Assembly (NCBI GenBank): GCA_022457155.1
Contig: JAJGOT010000930.1
Coordinates: 1 to 64,000, forward strand
Direction of reading: 5' to 3'
Length of the DNA: 64,000 bases
DNA from: Cladopsammia gracilis
Taxonomy: Eukaryota; Cnidaria; Anthozoa; Scleractinia; Dendrophylliidae
The notes below the pieces were generated by a model, which was given only the letters and a program-made list of their open reading frames with translations, had not been told where the DNA came from and ran no database searches. The translations under genes were made by a program, and so were the position numbers. This document shows, in pieces, positions 1 through 11,344 of the stretch (position 1 is the first letter of the stretch; each line of letters starts with the position of its first letter).

Positions 1-1084
1 TATATATAGATAGGCTTAGCCTAACAGCGGAGCTCCCTGAACAGAAACGATGTTGATAAGCTTAACTTTGTAGGTGAAAGGTCGAAAGCACAAGAAAAAA
101 TTACGATTGACGACCAGGCTATTTTTCAATTTTAGCAATTCTCAAAAACAGTAAGCTTATTACGCGACCGTCTGCACATTACATTTAGACTGCACAAATT
201 CCACAAAAGCACACTGTTTGAGAAATGTGAAACCTCTCTTGAGTAGCAAACTGCGAAAAAAAGCAGGGAAAAATGATTTTGCAAACCGTTTTCTCCGCTA
301 AACACAACAAAAGTTTTTTTTTCTTTTAAAATGTTTTATTTATCAATAACAAATCCCTAAAGTTTACAATATTATCCTGAGAGGCTAGTCATTTCCGGTT
401 ACAAGGATCCTAAGTTAAAGCTAGTCATTTCCGGTTACAAAAATACAAGGTCAGTTCCGGTTTACAGTCACTTGAAAGTCTAGTCCATAAGGGATTATTT
501 ATAAAATTCATTTCCGGTCGTTTGGTCCACTTGAAATCCTTTCTGGTTTGCACATGATTACTTTAGTCATTTCTGGTAATGAATGATGAGTTGCCAGTAC
601 CTAAATTATCACTCACAAGCTTTGACTGTTGTATTCCACAAATATTCCGATGACACCACAAAGCAGAAAATTTCTGTTCACGGTGGGGGGGGGGGGGGGG
701 GAGGGGGGGAGGGGGGTACTCCCATATATGAGCTATATACGTATGTGCCGCTGTGAAGGGTATGGTTTTCAGGCAGTTTAGTCTGAGATAGGGTATAGTA
801 ATCAGAGATTTTTGGTCTAGAATAGAGTATCATTTTCCGCAAAACTGATCAGTTGCATGAAGAATTTAGACTAGAGACACTAGACGAGGTTTACTGGCAA
901 ATGGCATTTAATAATCGGTAAGGTGTGCTGTACGACATTTTTACTGACCCCTGGTATCTTAGACTGTGATAGTGAATGAGTTTCTGCAAAATAGCGAGTC
1001 TAGAAAAGGTCTAGGATAGGGTAGGATTTTTCGGTGTTTAGTCTAGAATAAGGTTGCAAAATGCAGCTAAAATGGTATAGTATA
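1..1084. other. Non-coding DNA with repeat fragments
   Basis: No supported gene. Positions 48-290 carry a copy of an unnamed repeat that recurs near 2591-2725, 3403-3470 and 3570-3830. The stretch 395-560 repeats a short TCATTTCCGGTTAC-like motif several times. A long G run lies at 686-716. Short open frames here show no recognisable protein. Confidence 0.6.
48..290 (+). repeat. Dispersed repeat, copy 1
   Basis: This block shares several 20-60 base matches with 2591-2725 (around TTTTTCAATTTTAGCAATT) and with 3740-3830 (around CTTGAGTAGCAAAC). No coding potential or terminal inverted repeats are evident. The family is not recognised; it may be the remains of one element broken by the LINE at 1085-2590. 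Confidence 0.5.
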
Positions 1085-2590
1085 GGTTAAGGGTCTCAAG
1101 AGTCCCAGCGGCATACCCCCACCCAAAAATGTGCAAAGTACCCCCCCCCCCCCCCGCTCCCCAGTCAATTTGCAACTGTGTTGTGATGTCATTCCTTATG
1201 TCCCTTACAGTGGCCCGAGAGGTCTCGGTGCCATTGTGAAAAGTTACTTTGTTTCGAAAAACCCATATACCATAAAGTATGGTCTTAATGAAAAAGCGTG
1301 CTCGCATGTCATTCTCGTCATCAGCAGAAGTCCATTAGGTAAAAGAAAATAGTCTTAACATTGACTAAAAACCTAGTATTGAGTAGTGCCGATAGGGTGG
1401 GAGTGAAAACACCCCACACCCTTCCACAGGTTCAAATTTTAATCTAGCTTGGAAAGGCGTGGTAACCAGTTATCTGGTTCCACATTTGCAGTACCATTGC
1501 TAAACCAGACACCCAAGATTCGCATTCTTGACACCCACGTCAGGCCATAAGGAGTGTCCGGAAGTGAGCACCAAGCTCCTAACTTCATGGCTTCTGTACT
1601 CTTTACCACATTTAATTTAGTCCCTGTACCTGTCTGGTATTTGTGAAGTAAGGTAAACAATTTGTCTAGAGAAAAAATATCGTTTATAAAACATGTGGAG
1701 TCATCCGCATTCATTGGTGAATTTTAAAACGCTTTCCTCAGGCTTCTGGAAGGAGAAAACCTTCAATAGTATCATCCTTTCTTATACTGGTAGCCAAAAC
1801 GTCTGCGCATAAAACGTACAAAAGTGGAGACCGGGGATCTCCCTGCCTCACCCCCCACTCGAGTGGAATTTCTTTAGTCAAAAAACCATTAACTATAATT
1901 TTCATATTTGCTTGACAGTATAATGTAGAAATCAACGCTGGAAATTAGGGCAAAATCCAAAACGACTTAAAACATTGGTAAAAAGTTTACCAATGTTTTT
2001 CTACCCTGTCAAAGGCTTTCTCTTGCAATTGATCAATATTCAGCAAGATACTTGGTAATATTTATATAATCTAGAGTGTCACACAAGAGAAATAAGTTCT
2101 CAAAAATCGTCCTACCTGGGACGGAACAAGTTTGATCTTCTTGAAATAATCGAGGGTAACACTTTTGAAAGTCTGTTAGAGCTTTTGAACAAATTTTGTA
2201 ATCAACATTGAGTAGCGAAATGGCCGGGCCACCAATTTTTGAGGTTTTTCTTATCATCTTTCTTGTAAAGTAATCTAGTTTCGCTTCCTTCCATTGAATC
2301 ACTGAGAGAATTATTTTCCAAACTAAATTTATAATTTCGAACAGAATAGAGCCTAAAAGATCCCAGAATTTAGCGAAAAATTGTTGAGGTAATCCGTCTG
2401 AACCGGGGGTTTTCCCTGAAGAAAGTCCACGCATTGCGTGGGTATTATTTCAGCCAAAGATAAAAATCCTTCGCAGGATAAAATTTCGCTCTCACTTAAT
2501 CTGTTTTCAAGTTTGTTTGGAATGTTAAATTAACAGGTTCTTGCAAGTACAAATTACGGTAAAAATCGAAATGAGCTGGAGAAAAGGAAC
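1085..2590 (-). mobile_element. L1/Tx1-like LINE ORF2 remnant (reverse transcriptase)
   Basis: This is a degraded non-LTR retrotransposon read on the minus strand in several frames. From high to low coordinate it shows the GKTPGSDGLP block (near 2400), a QTCSVPGRTIFENL-like finger segment (near 2120), the GVRQGDPRSPLLYVL block (near 1830), an NADDST catalytic box (near 1700), a LNVVKSTEAMKLGAW thumb entry (near 1610) and a C-terminal GIWVFRNKVTF segment (near 1260). Stops and frameshifts separate the pieces and no endonuclease domain is present. The block order matches the L1/Tx1-type LINE at 55797-58447, so it is probably a 5'-truncated dead copy of the same broad lineage. Repeat copies flank it on both sides. 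Confidence 0.85.
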
Positions 2591-3830
2591 AAGCTTAACT
2601 AAGGTGAAACTTAACTAAGGTGAAAGGATTAAGATTGATGACCGGGCTATTTTTCAATTTTAGCAATTCTCAATAAACAGTATTACCCGACAGTCTGCAC
2701 AGTACAAAGTTCACAAAAACAACTTTTCTCTGTCTAGAATAACTAGTACGACTACTTTCCGAATAAAATACAGTTTTTGTTTGTCAAAAATTGCCCGAGA
2801 AACTGATTTGGAAATCAAAATTGCAAAAATACACAAATATTTGCATAAGGCGACGCGAGTGAAGCCTGACAGAAAATCTAAGTCTTGTTTTGTTTACATA
2901 AAATCGCTTTTCAATCTATGAAATAAATGAACAAACACATAAAAATGGACAACCCAATCTTCTTTCGAAAAATGTTATTCAAATCTCCATTAGTTTATGT
3001 TTAAAAACACGTATACCATTAATAGCGCATCAGGGCAGAGCTGTCCTCGATGAAATTCAAGATAACAAACACGACTTAATTTGAGCACGTTTCATAAACA
3101 TGTCTCCAAAATTTAAGAGAACACAAAGGAAAAGTCAATCAAAAATTGATATCAACATAAATTCCCATCAAAAAAGGTGATTTATTTTACCTTTAAGTCA
3201 CTGGACCGCTTGGAAATTCGTTAAAACTCCGCTTCTTCGGTTCTGAAATCTGTAATCCGTAATAAAAACAAGACATCTTCCCGCATTGCTCCTGCATTGA
3301 TAAAAACGTATGAGGGTTCCTCGAAGCAAGATTTTACCCCTGAAAGTTCTTCTTTTTCCACTGAAGCGGCTTCTGAGTATCCCTTAATTAATTAATTAAT
3401 TATCCCTGTCTTGAGTAGCAAACCACGAAAAAATGCAGGGAAATAACGACTTTACTGCTCCGCAAAACACTGCGAAAGATCCAACTTTTAAAGTGTTTAC
3501 CGAGCTGACGGCTGTGTAGCCAACATATAACCTAAAAAATTGCACAATATAGAACAGTAAACTAATGATATTAAGCTTTTAAACTAAGGCGAAAAGGTCG
3601 GAAGCACAATAATTAAACTCAAAAGAATTTAGTTGTAAACAAATGCTTCGACGAGCTACTAGCTTCAATTTAAAACGAAATCAGGTTTAAAAATAAGCAT
3701 TTAGCTCTATATTCCTCCAAAAACGCTTGATTTGCAGAGTTACGCAGCCTCAAATGCGGTCTTGACCACTGTTTGAAAAATGTGAAACCTGTCTTGAGTA
3801 GCAAACCGCGAAAAAATGCAGGAAAATACT
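2591..3830. repeat. Dispersed repeat copies 2-4, otherwise non-coding
   Basis: The segments 2591-2725, 3403-3470 and 3570-3830 match parts of the repeat at 48-290 (shared strings such as GAGTAGCAAACC and CAATTTTAGCAATTCTCAA). Between them, 2730-3400 is AT-rich with no supported gene. A run of AATTAATT units lies near 3387-3402. Confidence 0.5.
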
Positions 3831-3834
3831 TTAA

Positions 3835-4640
3835 GGTGATTCCTCAGTATTGCACTGCGCATCCTGTACTGCGCATAACACGTAATGGTCCTTTCATGGC
3901 AGCCAGTTGATAACAACACTCTTTTTAGTGTACGGTTTTTAAACACGCAGCTGGAAATTTAATTTTCTTACGAGTATTTTTCAAAAGGAGAATTACCATC
4001 ATTTATAAGCAATGAGCGTGCGCGGTTGAGCAAAATGAGCGCGCGCACATTTTGGAGGATGGAATGTTTTTTATCAAAGGCCCGCAGGCTCGTTAGAAAA
4101 TACGACTGTCTTTTTCTCTCTAACGAGCATGGTGACCTATATTTTTTATTGCATCATTTTGATGTTAAATTAATGCTTTTTAAGTAAACAAAGTTAAAAA
4201 AAAATTCCTCGACAGGAAAAAAAGATATCGCTAAAAACGTTCTCAAATCAGTTACTCGTGGGAGCAAATTGATGACCTTGAAAACATGGACGCGAGGAAC
4301 GTTTTGAGTCCGTGTTATTTGAAGTTGTGTGACGTTTTTATAAATTTTATTATAAAGTGTTCCCATATGGTGGAGACTTTAACCTATCAAGTTCTTTTGA
4401 AGAATTCTAAACTTTGCTTTCACGGGTTACCGGGAAAAGAAACATGAACCGATCAAATAATGACGTGCGTGATCGGTATTGTTATAGGCATAAATGGGGC
4501 AGCATTGGTCCATCATATCTCTTTACCGAGCATGGTGACATATCTTTTTTATTGAATTTTTCGAAACAACTTATGGTAGGGAGCTGTTAGGGAAAATTTA
4601 AAAAAAATCGTTCGACAACTTTTATTTCTGAGGAATCACC
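3835..4640. mobile_element. TTAA-flanked non-autonomous DNA transposon
   Basis: The ends are inverted repeats: GGTGATTCCTCAG at 3835 and CTGAGGAATCACC ending at 4640. TTAA stands directly outside both (3831-3834 and 4641-4644). A TTAA duplication is typical of piggyBac-type and some Kolobok-type transposition. The 806 bp interior has no credible transposase, so this is a MITE-class passenger. Its right-hand TTAA is also the left-hand TTAA of the next element. Confidence 0.75.
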
Positions 4641-4644
4641 TTAA

Positions 4645-5125
4645 CAAAGTTGGCAGTTCAAAACGAAACAAGGAACTAACTGATACAGTTAACTGATCAT
4701 GAGCCGTTTATGTCACGCAACGAGACTGTGTACACAGCATGGTCACAGGACTCCCAGCAAAACTGGCATTGTTCGTATTTTTCTTTTCTTCCACCATTGC
4801 ATCTTCAGTTTTATGCTGCAGCTGTTTATTAAAGAATACGAATTTCTTACGCCTTATGAACGAACTGTGAAACAAATCGTCTATTGGCAACCCTAAACTG
4901 ACCCACAACGCTTTGAAAACTGTCTTGGTATAAAAGCATACAAGTGAATACAAACCCCAGCTGTGCAGATTTATTTTTGGTATTCACCAGATATAAATGA
5001 AATAAATGAAGTTAAGTCCACTCTAAGTAAACGATGACAACATTTTTATCAGCTGTTTAACAAACCAATGGTTCATTAAATTTCAGAAATATATTCACTT
5101 GCGCAGATACCACAACTACTAATGG
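4645..5125 (+). repeat. Left inverted arm of foldback element
   Basis: About 480 bp, the reverse complement of 6862-7672 apart from the insertion there. Short open frames on either strand are by-products of the repeat. Confidence 0.8.
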
Positions 5126-6861
5126 CTCCGTCAATTCCAAGCCCGCTCATCCCCCCCCCCCCCCCCCCCCTCCCCGCATTGTCGGGCATTTGTCTTTTTG
5201 TCTTGTTATTTTTAAAATAACAGCTTATATGTACAAATCCCCACGGTGGGGCATCTGAAAGAGTGTAAATTCTTGACCATGGGACAAGATCAAAATTTTT
5301 ATTTCAATGATTATTGATGGAAGCAATAATTGCTCACAAATAAATGGATCTTTATTCATGCTAGGAATTCTTTCGTTCTACCTTGGCTCAGTATTACTTA
5401 TATCCGTTCCCTCATTCGTTCTAAATATTTGTGTAAATATTTATGTTTCCACAAAACTTTTGACTCCAATAATTTCCTGTCGATTCTCGTTGTTAATGTT
5501 ATTAATTTTGATTAAAACTATGCTTACGTTCAATCCATTTACACGGTAAGGTCGCCGTTGATTGAAACGCTTTTTCAAGTGAAGTTGCTATTGAATTTTT
5601 AAATAGACAGATCTGTTGCGACAAATCCCGAAGACACCAAGGCCATGAATGTTGGCAAATAAGACGTCAACAAAAATTGAAAAGTTGCCGCGATATAGAT
5701 ATTATCTTCTGTGGCACTTGAACGGTAAGGCAATAGGCGGCCTGTTTTGAAAATTGTGTGAAACTTTAATATTTTCACTTGGAAAGTGCAGGACTGAAGC
5801 GACATTTATCGACTCAGTTTTTATATTTTTTTACTGGGGGAAATCAGAAAATTTAAAATAAACAACGAAGCATGTACGAATTTAATATCCATAAGATAAC
5901 GTTGTTTTGGCAATGCCCCACCCCCAGGCTGACCTATTTTAGCAAATGCCCCACCCTTGGGAGGGAAAAGTTATAAAATGCCCGACAAATTCCCGGAGGG
6001 GGGGGGGGGGGATGAGCGGTTATGGAACTCAAAAAATGGCTTCTTAAAAAAAAGAATTTCTTCAAAAAATGGCTGCGCATAAAAATCGGGTGTTGAAACG
6101 TGTGAAGTGCAAGTGGAATGCACGTGAAGTGTACGTGAAGTGCGCGGGACGCGGTGCATGTCAAGTGCTTGCGATTTCGAAGAGCGTGTATTGTATTGAT
6201 TGTCGCAATAGGAGCTTCCTCACTTACATGTTCAGATGTACTGTTACTACTGCCATTTCGTGTCTCCGAATAGTTCGCGTTCAGACTTACAATATAGCCT
6301 GTTCCAGGAATTCAGACAATGGGAAAGACCCACATAATAGGGGAATGGCGTGTAAAAATAGCGAGCAAAGCAGACTTCGATGAGAGGGGACGCGGTCCCC
6401 TCACCGTCATTTCGCCTCCAATACTTTCGCGCTGTTCCCCAATTCTGGGCACCCATCCGGAGCACCTGGAATAAGATGGACCTACCTCTGGTGTGTGAGT
6501 GGACACTGTACCTGGGCAGTGTCGCTGGTATGAACGCGGCGTCCGAGGAAGGTTGCCATTCCAATCCTTGAACTTTGCACCGCATTCGAGCGCATTCATT
6601 CCAGAATGACAAAAATCTAGTTTTCAGTGCCCGTTCCCTGATCAAGTTCCTCTGGTACAGGCTACTAACACACCATAAAGAATAATTAACTGAATATTGA
6701 AAGCTTCCCCCGCTGAATCCGGAAAGCTACAAGGGCGTTGTCCATATCCTGCCAGTATAGAAGCAACACGCAGATTTCAATTTTGTTACATATTCCGTAA
6801 CCAGTTAAAAGAGGTTAGAGCCCTGCTTGAATTTCCGAACTTGTTGTAGTCCGTTATAGCG

Positions 6862-7672
6862 TTAGTAGTTGTGGTATCAACGTATGTTATATAAACCACT
6901 GCGCAAGTGAATATATTTCTGAAATTTAATAAACCATTGGTTTGTTAAACAGCTGATAAAAATGTTGTCATCGTTTTCGTAGAGTGGACTTAACTTCATT
7001 TATTATATGACCCGTCGGCCGGCCCTGCGAGCTTTTTCTTTGCAAAACCATTGATGAAAGTCCCGTATGAGGGCCGTACGCATTTGCGCGAGCGGGGCCG
7101 GAAAAAGCCGTAGGGCCCTACTACAAAAGCGGAGGGCCTCGCGCGTTAAAATTTTAAGTAATTTTGTCTCCAAATTGGTCATATGATAAATACTTATTGA
7201 CTAAGTTAGGTCGGGCCGGATGGGAAAATATTTGGCTCTCGATCATGGCGCACGGACCGAGCGCAGCGAGGTCCGTACGCCATGACCTCGAGCCAAATAT
7301 TTTCCCATCCGGCCCTCCCACTTAGCCAATATGTACATATTATTTCATTTATATCTGGTGAATACCAAAAATAAATCTGCACAGCGGGGGTTTGTATTCA
7401 CTTGTATGTTTTTATAACAAGATAGTTTTCAAAGCCTCGTGGGTCAGTTTAGTGTTGCCAATAGACGATTTGTTTCACATTTCGTTAATAAGGGGTAATA
7501 AATTCGTCTTCTTTAATAAACAGCTGCATCATAATGGTGGAAGAAAAGAAAAATACGAACAATGCCAGTTTTGCTGGGATTCCTGTGACCATGCTGTGTA
7601 CACAGTCTCGTTGCGTGACATGAACGGCTCATGATCAGTTCCTTGTTCGTTTTGACTGAACTGCCAACTTTG
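6862..7672 (-). repeat. Right inverted arm of foldback element
   Basis: Matches the left arm in reverse complement in two blocks, 6862-7002 and 7343-7672, separated by inserted sequence. The match is high but not perfect, so the arms have diverged since insertion. Confidence 0.8.
7003..7339. mobile_element. GC-rich hairpin insertion within the foldback arm
   Basis: This sequence is absent from the left arm and interrupts an otherwise continuous match. TTA occurs on both sides (7000-7002 and 7340-7342), compatible with a 3 bp duplication. A strong hairpin lies at 7211-7318 (GGCCGGATGGGAAAATATTT and its reverse complement). It is much more GC-rich than its surroundings. No protein is encoded and the family is not identified. 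Confidence 0.6.
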
Positions 7673-7676
7673 TTAA

Positions 7677-8672
7677 ACTCACTTGCCACTATAGACACTT
7701 CAAACGTTCAAATCGTCACGCTTTATTTTGCAATCAAGTCCAATGTATATAATAGCTGAATGGAAGCTGAAATATGGTTGGAACTGCCTTCGGCAACATT
7801 TACTGATTGCGTGATTTGATAAACCTGTTCGAACGAAGATGGCCATCTGAAACGAAAATAGGGATAAAACCAACCTTCAACCACTGGCTATGCAAGGTAA
7901 GCTCGTTATACTATGTCTCTGATCTAGTATGGTGTAAAGCGATAAGTTTTCGTCGGAATTTTAGCTTCAATAACAGCAAGCGTAATTCGATTATTTGCGG
8001 TTGTTGACAAGTCGATGTTGTGATTTCCTCGAAATGACACGGGCTTTTTCTTTGCAGTAGTTAAGAGGCCCAAACGTTTTTTTAGTTTCCTTGAAAAGAG
8101 CACTATATCCACGTTTTCAAAACGGCAATTTAAAGCGATTCTGAGTTATACCGCATAGGGAAAATATTTCTTGAAAAACTGCTCCAAAATGCAATTTTTA
8201 AATAATGAAATATGAGCGATTTTCAAACACTCACCGTTAATTCAAAAATGTAAGTACAAAGCCTGTTATTAGCTCAAATCATTTGTTAATGCCTCCTACA
8301 CAATTGCTCAAATTTGGGAAAGCCTTGCTTCCCTGTGCGCTTTTAACGAGATCAGTTCTTGTACTCATATTCATCGCTTTCATTTCAACCATTTCATGGC
8401 GATGGGGTCCGTTACAGGTTTTGAGAATTTTCTTGAAATCAAAAATAGATTTGCACAAAAAAATCCCACCACAGTTACTGACTTTCCATAGGGTATCTCT
8501 GAACTGAATATGACGGTAGGGAATTTTCGAAGCATGTGCCACATTTTTCTGATCTCACGCGGTCTCCAGAGAAATTCTCTCTTAACACTTTTATTCACAC
8601 GCACCTACTAATTTAACACTGATGAAAAGTCTCAAATAACTCCTCTCGCTTTCATGTCATGTATACTACACC
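7677..8672. other. Non-coding stretch
   Basis: No gene supported. Minus-strand frames at 8279-8604 give short peptides that resemble nothing I recognise. No strong repeats were seen. Confidence 0.4.
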
Positions 8673-8676
8673 TTAA

Positions 8677-9609
8677 CCCTATTCAGACTGGGCTTTTTTA
8701 GGCAATCTGTGACTGGGGGGGGGGGGGAAGCTCCTCGGACCCCCCCTTTATATCTCTGGAACCAGTAAGGCTAGGACCATGAAATTTTCACACAATGTTC
8801 ACCTCCATACAAGGAAACCTCACACCCAGTTTTGAGCTGCCACACCTAATTATGACGTCACAATGACGTCATTTTTGTTTTTCCGACGTTTCTTTGATAT
8901 TTTTCCATCCAGATGGTTAAAATATCAAATATGACTGTAAAATCATCTCCTTAATATTAAAACATAATAAATACAAACAAGGACACACTTGTATAGCGAG
9001 AAAAAGCAAAAGAAAGGCGATAAAACTATAATTTTGAAATTATTGTCCGCCATCTTGGATACGCCATCTTGGATCCGCCATCTTGGATTTCCTTTTTTTT
9101 GTTTAAATTAAAATTTAAAAAATATCTAAAAGAGAAAAGGATCAGAATGTATCAAACACGTATCAAACTAATGTCTATTATCAAAACAATGAACTTAGAA
9201 GCGTTATTTAATAAATAGTACAACATGTTTGTCTATAAGTAAAAGAGAGCAAAAATTTACCTACCCCTCCCCCCAAATATTTGATGTTAAAAATTTTTGA
9301 TGTCTTTCAAGAACTTGTCCCAGAAAAAAACTATTCTAACACGAAAATGCACTATAAGTGAAAGAACAAGATCTTAAAATAAAAAATTCACCATATTTTA
9401 ATATTTTGAAAACCTATGTGTCAAAAACCGGTTGCCATGGCAACATGGTTAATCACACTGACATGTTATGGATACTAAAATGTCCCTAGATAAATTCTAG
9501 GAAAAGTCAGAAAATTTCAGCCTCATAGCTATTTCGGTGTAAGAGTTATCACAATTTTACTGGAGGGGGGGGGGGGTTCGAAAAGCTCCCCCTCCCATTC
9601 TGAATAGGG
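8677..9609. mobile_element. TTAA MITE, CCCTATTC family, long member
   Basis: The ends CCCTATTCAGACTGGGC and TTCTGAATAGGG are inverted repeats with TTAA on both sides (8673-8676 and 9610-9613). TTAA plus a CCC start is the usual piggyBac arrangement. The interior shares landmarks with the copies at 13559 and 50794 (GTTGCCATGGCAACA-like box, GCCATCTTGGATTTC-like box, poly-G next to an end) but is longer. No transposase frame. Confidence 0.8.
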
Positions 9610-9613
9610 TTAA

Positions 9614-11014
9614 GACATTAGCTCTTCGTGCCTCTTTAGAATGTTCACTTATGCCGTTATTCGGTTTGCTAACTCAAAAAATAAAAAAGCTCTACACTTC
9701 CTTTGTCGTTTTTGCTTGATAACTACTGGCCCCTTAATTTGTCTTTCAAATTAACCTTACGATGTTTCGCATTAACGAGATGGCTCTTAGAGCCCTTTGA
9801 TTAAATTATATGCAAGTAAGTTATGGTAAAAGGTAAAAGGTCGGATGACAAAATGCATTGACTCTTTGATCCCGACGAAATTAGAAGGAATTCCGCATCG
9901 GGGAGTTCAAAATGACATCAAGAATACCGTTATTTAAAATATGTTCGACTCTTGGCAATTCTACGACTAAACAAGACATATAAAAGCTGAAATATCCGTC
10001 TTCTACAAAAGAAACGATGAACAAGTTGTGGTAAGTCGTTCTTTCTTCTGTTTATACTGTTTTCCTGAAACTCGCTCTCAAATTAGCATAAAGTTGTTCT
10101 TGGTCAAATGCCATAATTATTTTATTTACTGTCGGAATGGTATTTTATTTCCAAGGCTAAAACTTTCCTAAAGGACAACACGGTAACCAAGGATTCCTCT
10201 CATATAGGTTTCATGATCAGATCATACATACCAGAGGCCATTTATAGCCTTCGAAGTTGGCCTTCATTTCCGCTTTTGTTGATGGACACAAATGTTGACT
10301 TACGAAATGTGTCCGTTAAATAAGTTACAAGCATATTTTTCAAAATTTTTAAACAGGGTTTTAAAAAGTAAGAACAAAGTACCATTTGTGCCAAGTTTCG
10401 TGTTTAGAAGATGTTTTTTACGCGTTAACCATCTTCTCAAAGTTGCGTTATAATTCTGCTGTTTTTTGAGTGCCGAAAACCGTCATAATTCCATTTTTCA
10501 AACTTTTCTAAATTTCGCCTTTTAAATAAATCGCTGGAACCTAAAACTATTTTTCCTTAAACTAGTTCACCAAAAGGGATGTTTTGGCCAAAAAAGAAAA
10601 AAAATCATTTTTCGTGAGTGTCTTACGGTTCTCGATCTTCTCGGAATATGGCTCTTAATGCGTACGATGTAAGTTTTTTGAAAAAATAAACATTTATTTT
10701 GTTGAAATGCACTTTTCCTATAGCCCATGATGATTAATCAGATACTGTACCAGAATCTGGTGCTTTGGAATGGCAGCATCAAAACTTTGTCCACAGGCTC
10801 ACAGGCTTGCAATAGAGGTTTTAGCTAATCTCCAATGCTGCGTTTTCCATCATTTTTCGAAAATTATCCTGCAGTTTGGTGTCAAACTCCTTCCACATGA
10901 ATTTCAAGGTACTGCAATACTTTTACATCGCTTCTGGTTTGCTTAGAAGGGCTTGCAATTGGAGAAATAGTTGTTGGGATTATGAACTACTCCGCATCTG
11001 AGCTCAGGCGAAGC
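9614..11014. other. Non-coding stretch
   Basis: No supported gene apart from the possible first exon near 10017. The segment 9765-9815 (CATTAACGAGATGGCT and flanks) recurs near 54756-54800, showing a short dispersed repeat. Confidence 0.4.
9979..10032 (+). promoter_or_regulatory. Possible TATA box and short first exon
   Basis: TATAAAAG at 9979-9986 is followed 30 bases on by AGAAACG and an ATG at 10017. After four codons a consensus donor GTAAGT begins at 10031. A TATA box, short leader and tiny first coding exon is a plausible promoter layout, but no second exon could be identified downstream, so this may be chance. Confidence 0.2.
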
Positions 11015-11340
11015 TGACAAGCAATTTTCAGAGTTTTGTTTATGAATACGAAATGAACACGTGTGGAATTTATCATAAGAATCCGCACCTTAGTTGGGTG
11101 GGGGGGGGGGGAGGGGGGGGGGGGTACGTGATATGCACACGTAGTCAGCGTATAGTCCCCGCATTTAAAAACATTGCACCCCATGGAAACTTTTAATGGA
11201 GCGTACATGCTCCCCCCCTCCTCCTGGGGTAACTTGCGCGCATATTTCGTTCGTCCCCCTTACAAAGGTGCTAATTCTTAGAATAAATTTCACACGTGCT
11301 CATTTCGTATTCATATACAAAACTCTGAAAACAAAATCGC
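11015..11340. repeat. Imperfect palindrome around G/C runs
   Basis: The block 11018-11100 matches 11255-11340 in reverse complement (AGAGTTTTGTTTATGAATAC against GTATTCATATACAAAACTCT). G and C runs lie between the arms. It is probably a decayed MITE; ends and target duplication are not clear. Confidence 0.55.
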
Positions 11341-11344
11341 ACGT

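Larger units (their letters stand above)
4645..7672. mobile_element. TTAA-flanked foldback element, 3.0 kb
   Basis: Two long inverted arms (4645-5125 and 6862-7672) bound this unit. The outer ends are CAAAGTTGGCAGTTCA and its reverse complement, with TTAA at 4641-4644 and 7673-7676. The right arm is longer because foreign sequence (7003-7339) sits inside it. The core (5126-6861) has C- and G-runs and a second inverted pair (5137-5200 against 5980-6035). It contains no recognisable transposase, so the element is probably mobilised in trans by a piggyBac-like enzyme. Confidence 0.75.

Noticed and set aside
1131..1352. Plus-strand 73-codon frame starting in a C run
   Set aside because: Opposite the LINE C-terminus and driven by the C run.
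5307..5549. Membrane protein or receptor first exon
   Set aside because: An 80-codon hydrophobic frame inside a foldback transposon, with no conserved motif or splice context that I could support.
8279..8542. Harbinger-type nuclease fragment (FPNLSNCVGGINK)
   Set aside because: Only a faint resemblance to the FPNCVGAIDG motif, no other blocks around it, no TIRs.
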